Below, in pieces: positions 33,146 through 38,906 of a DNA stretch of 55,087 nt. The stretch's first letter is position 1. Each line of letters opens with the position of its first letter. The notes beneath the pieces were generated by a model that searched no databases, had not been told where the DNA came from, and saw nothing but the letters and a program-made list of their open reading frames with translations. The DNA lies in contig JBNJED010000003.1 in NCBI GenBank assembly GCA_051745535.1, positions 1 to 55,087 of the forward strand, read 5' to 3'. The DNA is from Thiohalospira sp051745535 (GTDB taxonomy: Bacteria > Pseudomonadota > Gammaproteobacteria > Thiohalospirales > Thiohalospiraceae). The position numbers were made by a program, and so were the translations under genes.

Positions 33146-34744
33146 ATGCTCGGCAGGCGCACCGGACGACCCTCCAACCACTTCCGCACCCCGGTGCGGC
33201 GGCCGGCCGCGCAGGCCGCCGCTGCCCCGGAACGGGAGGTGGCCGGCCCCGCGGGGACCGGTACGGAGGCCCCGGTGGTCCCGCGTCCCATGCCGGCCCG
33301 GGGCGGGATGGGCAGGGCGGAACGGGCCCCCACCGCGGCGACCGGCGGGGCGGACCACGCCCTGGCCCGTCCGGCGGAGGATGAGCGCCTGCACGCCCAC
33401 GAGGCGGGTACGCGGGAGGCCTTCGACCGGATCGAGCCGGTCCTGCGGCGGATTGCCGGCATGCGGGACCACGCCGATTTCGAGCGGCGGGCCCAGGCGG
33501 AGGCCGAGGCCGGGCTGGGATTCCAGCTGCCGGAGCCGCTGCTGAAGGATGCCTGGATCCGGCCCCTGGATGTGCCGGGGCTCTACGCCCACGCCCTGTT
33601 CGAGACCTATCGGCGCTGGGCCGAGGCCTTCTTCCGGGAGGGCCCGCTGGCGGCGGACGAGGGCGAACGCGAGGCCTTCCGGACGTGGCTGCACGAGTGC
33701 GGTTTCCACGCCCTGGACCTCTCGCCCTGTTCCGACGGCCGCCTGGCCCACGCCATCCGGTACGTCCTGCGGCTGCCGGTGGAGGAGGTTCGGCGCAAGT
33801 CCTTCGCCGGGGCACTGTTCGATATCGAGAACGGCCTCCAGCGCTGGATACGCACCGAGCTGGGCCGCTACCGGCACGGGGAGCCCAACGGGCCGGAGGC
33901 GGGGACGCGCTACCTCAAGGTGGCCGTCTACCACTTCAGCTCCCGGGACCCCGAGCAGGGCTGTGCGGCCCACGGTTCCGACACCGTCCGGGCCATGGAG
34001 GCAGCCATCGGTCGACTCCGGGACCTGCGGGCGGCGGTGGACAACACCTACTGCTGCGGCGAGGCGCTGGAGCTGCTGCTCATCGGGATGGATACCGACA
34101 CCGACGCGGTGCGGATCCACCCGCCGGGAACCGATGGCCTCCCGCGGGCGGCGGTCCGGGTGGAGGCGGCGGATCTCTTCGAGGAGACCGCCGACCTCGC
34201 GCCCGAGGTGGCCCGGGAGCGGATCCGCGAGCGGGTGGCGGCGGTGGAACCCACCGCCGCGCCCGGCCTCCAGCGGCTGGTGGCGGGGCTGATGGAGAAC
34301 AACATCGCCCAGATCGGCTACGTCCGGCGCCACCACGGTGGCCACTACGCCGACGCCGGCCACAAGGAGCGATTCATGGCCGTGGGCCGGGGATTCGAGG
34401 AGGTGCAGCTGCGCAACCTCACCTACTTCGCCTACCTGAACACGGTGGAGGAGGGCGCCCCGGACCTGGATGTGGGCGTGAAGATCTTCTCCGGGCTCAA
34501 TGTCCGGCGGGGGCTGCCGGTACCGGTCATCGTGCGCTTCGACTACGACGGCCAGGTACCCGGGGCACGGGAACGTGCCGGGGAACAGGCCCACCGGGTG
34601 GAGGCCGCACTGCGGCAGCGTTACCCGGAGCTGGTGGCCGACGGTCGGCTCCATACATTCACCGCCGTGCGCGACATGAGCGGCGGCAGCATCGAGGTCC
34701 TCGGCTCCTCCGTGGAGCCGGAACCAGGCGGGGAGGGGCACTGA
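33146..34744 (+). CDS. csoSCA: Carboxysomal carbonic anhydrase
   Basis: CsoSCA (CsoS3) converts bicarbonate to CO2 inside the carboxysome. The 532-residue protein has a disordered N-terminus of about 75 residues that includes RRTGRPSNHFRTPVRRPA, the kind of segment that binds Rubisco, then the catalytic and C-terminal domains of this beta-type carbonic anhydrase. Zinc ligands are Cys195, His263 and Cys273 (SPCSDGRLAHA and VYHFSSRDPEQGCAAHG), with Asp197 and Arg199 as the catalytic pair. Start ATG 33146 lies 12 bases after csoS2. Its stop overlaps the csoS4A start by one base. Confidence 0.96.
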   Translation: MLGRRTGRPSNHFRTPVRRPAAQAAAAPEREVAGPAGTGTEAPVVPRPMPARGGMGRAERAPTAATGGADHALARPAEDERLHAHEAGTREAFDRIEPVLRRIAGMRDHADFERRAQAEAEAGLGFQLPEPLLKDAWIRPLDVPGLYAHALFETYRRWAEAFFREGPLAADEGEREAFRTWLHECGFHALDLSPCSDGRLAHAIRYVLRLPVEEVRRKSFAGALFDIENGLQRWIRTELGRYRHGEPNGPEAGTRYLKVAVYHFSSRDPEQGCAAHGSDTVRAMEAAIGRLRDLRAAVDNTYCCGEALELLLIGMDTDTDAVRIHPPGTDGLPRAAVRVEAADLFEETADLAPEVARERIRERVAAVEPTAAPGLQRLVAGLMENNIAQIGYVRRHHGGHYADAGHKERFMAVGRGFEEVQLRNLTYFAYLNTVEEGAPDLDVGVKIFSGLNVRRGLPVPVIVRFDYDGQVPGARERAGEQAHRVEAALRQRYPELVADGRLHTFTAVRDMSGGSIEVLGSSVEPEPGGEGH

Positions 34745-34989
34745 TGAAGATCTGCCAGGTAGAGAAGCCCCTGGTGGCGACCCACCGCATCGGCACGCTG
34801 GAGCACCGCCATCTGCAGGTGGTGCGCGACGGCAGCTCCCGCCAGGTGGCCGTGGACGCCGTGGGCTGCGTGCCCGGCGACTGGGTCATCTGCGTGGGCA
34901 GCTCGGCGGCCCGGGAGGCCGCCGGGAGCAAGGAGTACCCCAGTGACCTGACCATCGTCGGGATCATCGACCACTGGGAGGAGCAGTAA
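34744..34989 (+). CDS. csoS4A: Carboxysome shell vertex protein CsoS4A
   Basis: This 81-residue BMC-V (EutN/CcmL-type) protein forms the pentamers that close the icosahedral vertices of the shell. It is a small beta barrel: MKICQVEKPLVATHRIGTLE, RQVAVDAVGCVPGDWVICVG, and the family tail SDLTIVGIIDHWEEQ. The start overlaps the csoSCA stop (TGATG) and the stop overlaps the csoS4B start (TAATG), so translation of these low-abundance components is tightly linked. Confidence 0.96.
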   Translation: MKICQVEKPLVATHRIGTLEHRHLQVVRDGSSRQVAVDAVGCVPGDWVICVGSSAAREAAGSKEYPSDLTIVGIIDHWEEQ

Positions 34990-35273
34990 TGGAGATCCTG
35001 CAGGTCCTGGGGACCCTGGTGTGCACCGAGCGCGTCGGCGGTCTCCAGCACTGCAGCCTCCGGGTCCTGGCCGACGACCGGGGCCGCCGCCAGGTGGCGG
35101 TGGACCCGGTAGGCGCCCGGCAGGGCAACTGGGTCTTCACGGTCAACGGCTCGGCGGCCCGTTACGCCGCCGGGGATTTCGCGGTGCTCACCGACCTGAC
35201 CATAGGCGGGATCATCGACCACTGGGAACCGGAGGAGCGGCAGACCGCCGCTCCGGCGGGCGGGACGGGCTAA
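34989..35273 (+). CDS. csoS4B: Carboxysome shell vertex protein CsoS4B
   Basis: This second BMC-V pentamer subunit has 94 residues and the same barrel pattern as CsoS4A (MEILQVLGTLVCTERVGGLQ, RRQVAVDPVGARQGNWVFTV, LTIGGIIDHWEP) with a slightly longer Gly/Ala tail. The two genes share an overlapping stop/start. Having both paralogues is normal for alpha-carboxysomes; loss of both leaves shells leaky in the model systems. Confidence 0.95.
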   Translation: MEILQVLGTLVCTERVGGLQHCSLRVLADDRGRRQVAVDPVGARQGNWVFTVNGSAARYAAGDFAVLTDLTIGGIIDHWEPEERQTAAPAGGTG

Positions 35274-35330
35274 CCCGTTCCGGAGGCCCGACGGGCCGAA
35301 CGTCCAATTTTTGCGACAGGAGGAACCATC

Positions 35331-35645
35331 ATGGCTAGCGAGCAGTACGGCATTGCACTGGGGATGATCGAGACCCGCGGGCTGGTGCCCGCCATCGAGG
35401 CGGCGGACGCCATGACCAAGGCATCCGAGGTCCGGATGATCGGTCGGGAGTTCGTCGGGGGCGGTTATGTCACGGTCCTGGTCCGGGGCGAGACCGGCGC
35501 GGTGAACGCGGCGGTGCGTGCCGGCGCGGACGCCTGCGAGCGAGTGGGTGACGGCCTGGTGGCCGCGCACATCATCGCCCGCCCCCACAAGGAGGTGGAG
35601 CCGGTCCTGCCCACCGGCAGTGCCGAGAAGCTGGCGCAGGAATAA
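35331..35645 (+). CDS. csoS1: Carboxysome shell hexamer protein CsoS1 (copy 1)
   Basis: This 104-residue single-domain BMC-H protein tiles the shell facets as hexamers with a central pore. It contains the family core GIALGMIETRGLVPAIEAAD, EVRMIGREFVGGGYVTVLVR and VVAAHIIARP-type end (here LVAAHIIARPHKEVEPVLP). It starts at ATG 35331 behind ACAGGAGGAACC. It differs from copy 2 only at the ends, and 179 bases are identical between the two genes. Confidence 0.96.
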   Translation: MASEQYGIALGMIETRGLVPAIEAADAMTKASEVRMIGREFVGGGYVTVLVRGETGAVNAAVRAGADACERVGDGLVAAHIIARPHKEVEPVLPTGSAEKLAQE

Positions 35646-35974
35646 GGCCCCTGCGGGGGCCGGGCGGGGTCGGGCGCCGGTCGGCGCGGCGACCCCGGGG
35701 AGGCCGCGAAGGTCGCGGCGAACGGGAAGCGGGGCGCGTGCCCCCAAGAGGAGCGAGCAACCATGGCGACTGAACACTACGGTATTGCGCTGGGCATGAT
35801 CGAGACCCGCGGGCTGGTGCCCGCCATCGAGGCGGCGGACGCCATGACCAAGGCATCCGAGGTCCGGATGATCGGTCGGGAGTTCGTCGGGGGCGGTTAT
35901 GTCACGGTCCTGGTCCGGGGCGAGACCGGCGCGGTGAACGCGGCGGTGCGTGCCGGCGCGGACGCCTGCGAGCG
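35364..35974 (+). repeat. Direct repeat inside the two csoS1 genes
   Basis: Bases 35364-35542 and 35796-35974 are identical (179 bases, offset 432), including all synonymous positions. Outside this block the genes differ, and the 117-base spacer with its GGCCCC-TGCG-GGGGCC hairpin is unique. Such identity in third positions points to recent duplication or ongoing gene conversion. Confidence 0.9.
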
Positions 35975-36080
35975 GGTGGGTGACGGCCTGGTGGCCGCAC
36001 ACATCATCGCCCGTCCGCACAAGGAGGTCGAGCCGGTCCTGCCCTCGGGGAGCGATGCCGCCCTCGAGGGGAACCGCTGA
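35763..36080 (+). CDS. csoS1: Carboxysome shell hexamer protein CsoS1 (copy 2)
   Basis: This is a second BMC-H shell protein of 105 residues, almost identical to copy 1 except for its first residues (MATEHYGIALG) and its C-terminus (PSGSDAALEGNR instead of PTGSAEKLAQE). The pore-lining region is unchanged, so the two probably mix in the same facets. It lies 117 bases after copy 1 with its own ribosome site (AAGAGGAGCG). Model alpha-carboxysome operons usually hold two or three such paralogues. Confidence 0.95.
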   Translation: MATEHYGIALGMIETRGLVPAIEAADAMTKASEVRMIGREFVGGGYVTVLVRGETGAVNAAVRAGADACERVGDGLVAAHIIARPHKEVEPVLPSGSDAALEGNR

Positions 36081-36106
36081 AAGCCGGCCTCTGAGGAGGA
36101 CGGCCC

Positions 36107-36574
36107 ATGACGGTGCGAGAGCCCGGCGTCGCCGGCTATCTCGGCCGGGCCCTGAGCCTGGAAATGGCCATGGTCCAGCAATATCTCGCCCACGCGCGAC
36201 TCGCGTCGCAGTGGGGCCTGGACCGGGCGGCCGAATGGCTGCGGGGTGAGGCCCAGGGCGAGATGGAGCATGCCGACCGGATCAGCGGCCGGATGCTGGC
36301 CCTGGGGATGGTCCCCGGCGGTTCGGTCCTCCGGCCGGTGGCGCCCGTGCGGGACTTCGGCTCGCTGCTGCGGGCCAATCGTGACCGGGAGGCCGAGATC
36401 GTCACCTTCTACGGGGCGGCCGTGGACCACTGCCGCCGGCTCGGCGATGCGGATGGCGGCGCCTTCTTCGGTGAACTCCTTGCCGAGGAGCGCCACCACC
36501 TCGCCGAGGTGGAGGAGTGGTTGAAGGCCTTCACGGAGGGGACGACGTCACCCCATCAACAACGCGGGAGGTAG
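36107..36574 (+). CDS. Bacterioferritin-like protein of the carboxysome operon
   Basis: This 155-residue four-helix-bundle protein belongs to the ferritin superfamily and is typical of extended cso operons. All six di-iron ferroxidase ligands are placed as in bacterioferritin: Glu19, Glu52, His55, Glu95, Glu128 and His131. Met53 aligns with the heme-ligating Met52 of E. coli bacterioferritin. The role in carboxysomes is not established; iron or redox buffering has been suggested. The start ATG follows TGAGGAGGAC, 26 bases after csoS1. Its stop is 2 bases before acRAF. Confidence 0.85.
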   Translation: MTVREPGVAGYLGRALSLEMAMVQQYLAHARLASQWGLDRAAEWLRGEAQGEMEHADRISGRMLALGMVPGGSVLRPVAPVRDFGSLLRANRDREAEIVTFYGAAVDHCRRLGDADGGAFFGELLAEERHHLAEVEEWLKAFTEGTTSPHQQRGR

Positions 36575-36576
36575 CC

Positions 36577-36837
36577 ATGCACGACTACTGGACCGAGGTA
36601 GGCAATCCGCCGCGGCTGGAGGCGCGCTTCGACTTCGACAGCTACGACGAGCTGTCGCAGTTCCTGGAGCGGGCCGCCGCACTGTCCGAGGAGCGAGATG
36701 TCCATGCCGACATGAGCTTCGACCGGAACAGCGTCCGGATGAAACTCCATGCCGCAAGCCGGGAAGAGGGGATCAGTGAGGGCCAGCAGGGGCTGGCGGC
36801 CGCGCTGGAGCGGCTGGCCGCCGGTACGACGGCCTGA
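36577..36837 (+). CDS. Alpha-carboxysome Rubisco assembly factor (PCD-like)
   Basis: This 86-residue protein resembles pterin-4a-carbinolamine dehydratases, the family from which acRAF arose. The core is ARFDFDSYDELSQFLERAAA, then DVHADMSFDRNSVRMKLHAA. The dehydratase signature HHP[DE] is reduced to VHAD, so pterin activity is unlikely, as in the carboxysomal members that act as chaperones for form IA Rubisco assembly. Position after bfr in the cso operon is the usual one. The start ATG 36577 follows GGGAGGTAGCC. Confidence 0.82.
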   Translation: MHDYWTEVGNPPRLEARFDFDSYDELSQFLERAAALSEERDVHADMSFDRNSVRMKLHAASREEGISEGQQGLAAALERLAAGTTA

Positions 36838-36879
36838 AGGCCATCCGGGATCCCGAGCGATCAATCGGAGGAGCAGGGC

Positions 36880-37185
36880 ATGAGCGAGCAGGAAAAGGGC
36901 AAACAGCAGGGCCAGACCGGTGCCGGCAAGCCGGAGGCCACCAAGCAGGAGAGCAGCAAGGGCGCGGCCGCTTCCAGCGCCGGCAAGGGCGGTGCCCGGT
37001 CCGGCGGGGGTCGTTCCCGGGGGACCCGGGCCGCGCAGCGGACCGGCGGCGATACCCGCGGTGGTCTGGAGAGCCGGGCCATGGGGTGCTCCCGCATCGA
37101 TGCCACCCAGGACCCGTTCCAGAGTGATACTTGGCGGCCCGAGGCCGATGGCTTCAGCAGTGGCCGCCGGATCTGGCCGGACTGA
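36880..37185 (+). CDS. Disordered protein at the end of the cso operon (McdB candidate)
   Basis: This 101-residue protein is almost wholly low complexity: Gln/Lys/Glu-rich at the start (MSEQEKGKQQGQTGAGKPEA), Gly/Ser/Arg-rich in the middle, with a short ordered-looking tail (GCSRIDATQDPFQSDTWRPE) and Trp three residues from the end (RRIWPD). McdB, the carboxysome positioning factor, is a small disordered polar protein with an invariant C-terminal Trp, encoded after acRAF and a ParA-type McdA. No McdA gene is next to this one. It has a good ribosome site (CGGAGGAGCAGGGC). The McdB call is a hypothesis; a shell-associated linker is another option. Confidence 0.55.
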   Translation: MSEQEKGKQQGQTGAGKPEATKQESSKGAAASSAGKGGARSGGGRSRGTRAAQRTGGDTRGGLESRAMGCSRIDATQDPFQSDTWRPEADGFSSGRRIWPD

Positions 37186-37205
37186 CTGATCACCGATCGG
37201 TAATT

Positions 37206-37224
37206 GTCAATGCGAATCATTTAA
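37206..37224. promoter_or_regulatory. Fur-like sequence upstream of dabB
   Basis: AATGCGAATCATT at 37209-37221 matches 11 of 13 central Fur-consensus bases and shares its right half with the box before fbpA. It lies in the 149-base gap before the DIC-pump operon, next to a candidate CbbR site. A palindrome ACCGATCGGT is at 37192-37201. Function is uncertain, as the gene set is not an iron system. Confidence 0.4.
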
Positions 37225-37226
37225 AG

Positions 37227-37242
37227 TATCGATTGGAGTCTA
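37227..37242. promoter_or_regulatory. Candidate CbbR site upstream of dabB
   Basis: TATCGATTGGAGTCTA nearly repeats the sequence before cbbL (AATCGATTGGTCTCTA, 13 of 16 bases). It lies about 95 bases before the dabB start, in the only sizeable gap between the carboxysome and the DIC-pump genes, and overlaps the edge of the Fur-like site. Confidence 0.45.
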
Positions 37243-37334
37243 AGACAGCCACTGCTTAACCTTCAGCGGCGGGCAGGAGACCGGATCTCCGCCCGCCGCT
37301 GAACTTTCCGGGGCAAGCGCAGGGGGAGCGAGCA

Positions 37335-38906
37335 ATGCCGAACGGGTCGGAACTCCTGGTCCTCGCTGCTCCCGTCGTCCTCCTGGCGACGGGGCTCCTG
37401 CCGCCGCGGGTGCTGGAACGCGCGCCCCTGCGGGGCGGGCGCCTGGTGGGGGGTGCCGGGCTGCTGGCGCTCGCCGCTGCCCTGGCGGCGGCGCTGGCCG
37501 GCGCGTTCCCCACCTCCTGGGCCGCTGCGCTGCCCGCCGGCCTGGTCCGGGCGGACGGCGTGACCCTGGTCATCCTTCCCCTGGTGGCCCTGCTTACCAC
37601 CATCGTCGCCGCCTACAGCCGCTCCTACCTGGCCGGCGAGCGTCGCCAGGGCCACTTCTTCCGCTGGCTGGCGCTTACCGCCGGCGGCTTCATGGTGGTG
37701 GTGGTCGCCGGCGATCTCGCCCTCTTCGCTGCGGCCATCATCTTCACCGGCTCCGGCCTCCACCGCCTTTTGACCTACTACGGCGAGCGGCTGCCGGCGC
37801 AGATGGTCGCCCACAAGAAGCTCCTGTTCAGCCGGGTGGCCGATGCCTGCCTGGTCACCGCGGCGCTGCTGGCCAGCGCCAGCATCGGTGACACCAGCTT
37901 CGATGCCATCAATGCGGCGGCCACCGCCGGGGAGGGCCCCGGCCTGCAGCTGGGCCTGGCCGCCTGGCTCATCGTCGCCTACGCCATCCTCAAGAGCGGG
38001 CAGTTCCCCTTCCACGGCTGGCTCCTCCAGGTCATGGAGGCGCCCACCCCGGTGTCCGCGCTGCTCCACGCCGGGATCGTCTACAGCGGCGCCCTGGCGG
38101 TGCTGCGCACCCACGAGCTGCTGCTGGCGGAGGGGCACGCCCTGATCCTGCTGGCGGTGGTGGGGCTGATGACCGCCGCCCTGGCCTCCCTGGCCATGCT
38201 CACCCAGACGGCCATCAAGAGCTCCCTGGCCTGGTCCACCGCCGGCCAGCTCGGCTTCATGCTGCTGGAGCTCGGCCTGGGCCTCTTCGTCCTGGCCCTG
38301 CTCCACCTGGTGGCCCATTCCCTCTACAAGGCCCACGCCTTCCTCTCCTCGGGGAGCATCGTCGACCTGCTACGCGCGCCGGGGGCGGGGAAACCGCCCG
38401 GCGGCCTGGGCACGCCCGGATGGCTGGCCACGGTGGTCGGGGCGGCGGTGGTGGCCTTCGGGGTCGCCGCCCTCTGGGGGATCACCGTGGGCCATGAGCC
38501 GGCGCTGCTCGCCCTGGGGACCATCCTGGCCGCCGCCCTCACCCAGCTGCTGGTGCCGGCGCGGGTCGCCGGCCTCTCCCTGGCCCGGGTGGCGCCGCTG
38601 GGCGTGGCGGTGGCGGTGGCCTACTTCGCCCTCCATTCGCTCTTCGCCGCCGCCTTCAGCGACACGCTGGCGCCCATTCCCGAGCGGGCCGGGGCGGCGG
38701 AGTGGGCGCTGCTGACGCTCACCGCCGTCGTCTTTCTGGGGCTCTCCTGGCTCCAGGCAGTGGCCATCCATCGGCCAGCAGGGCCCTTGCTGCGGCGGCT
38801 CTACGTCCACCTCTACAACGGCCTCTACACCGATCTGCCGGTGGAGCGGCTGGTCTACCGGGTCTGGCCGGCGCGGTTCCGCGGCGCGCAGGGAGGCGGG
38901 GAATGA
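37335..38906 (+). CDS. dabB: DIC transporter membrane subunit DabB
   Basis: DabB is the cation-conducting membrane partner of DabA in the vectorial carbonic anhydrase complex that accumulates bicarbonate. The 523-residue protein belongs to the NuoL/MrpA antiporter superfamily (PF00361), with about 13-14 membrane helices and the conserved core YAILKSGQFPFHGWLLQVME, PTPVSALLHAGIVYSGALAV and TAIKSSLAWSTAGQLGFM. The conserved Lys and His residues in these helices form the ion path in relatives. Its stop overlaps the dabA start (ATGA), as expected for a stoichiometric pair. Confidence 0.93.
   Translation: MPNGSELLVLAAPVVLLATGLLPPRVLERAPLRGGRLVGGAGLLALAAALAAALAGAFPTSWAAALPAGLVRADGVTLVILPLVALLTTIVAAYSRSYLAGERRQGHFFRWLALTAGGFMVVVVAGDLALFAAAIIFTGSGLHRLLTYYGERLPAQMVAHKKLLFSRVADACLVTAALLASASIGDTSFDAINAAATAGEGPGLQLGLAAWLIVAYAILKSGQFPFHGWLLQVMEAPTPVSALLHAGIVYSGALAVLRTHELLLAEGHALILLAVVGLMTAALASLAMLTQTAIKSSLAWSTAGQLGFMLLELGLGLFVLALLHLVAHSLYKAHAFLSSGSIVDLLRAPGAGKPPGGLGTPGWLATVVGAAVVAFGVAALWGITVGHEPALLALGTILAAALTQLLVPARVAGLSLARVAPLGVAVAVAYFALHSLFAAAFSDTLAPIPERAGAAEWALLTLTAVVFLGLSWLQAVAIHRPAGPLLRRLYVHLYNGLYTDLPVERLVYRVWPARFRGAQGGGE

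Noticed and set aside
30512..34741. A very long open frame on the minus strand across cbbS, csoS2 and csoSCA
   Set aside because: It is antisense to well-recognised genes, has a composition unlike real proteins (Gly/Arg/Leu/His-rich with no domain), and arises because stop codons are rare in GC-rich DNA.
38702..38902. An N-terminal extension of dabA by 67 residues
   Set aside because: The extension translates the 3' end of dabB in another frame and is Ala/Arg-rich with no similarity to DabA; ATG 38903 has the usual overlap with the dabB stop.
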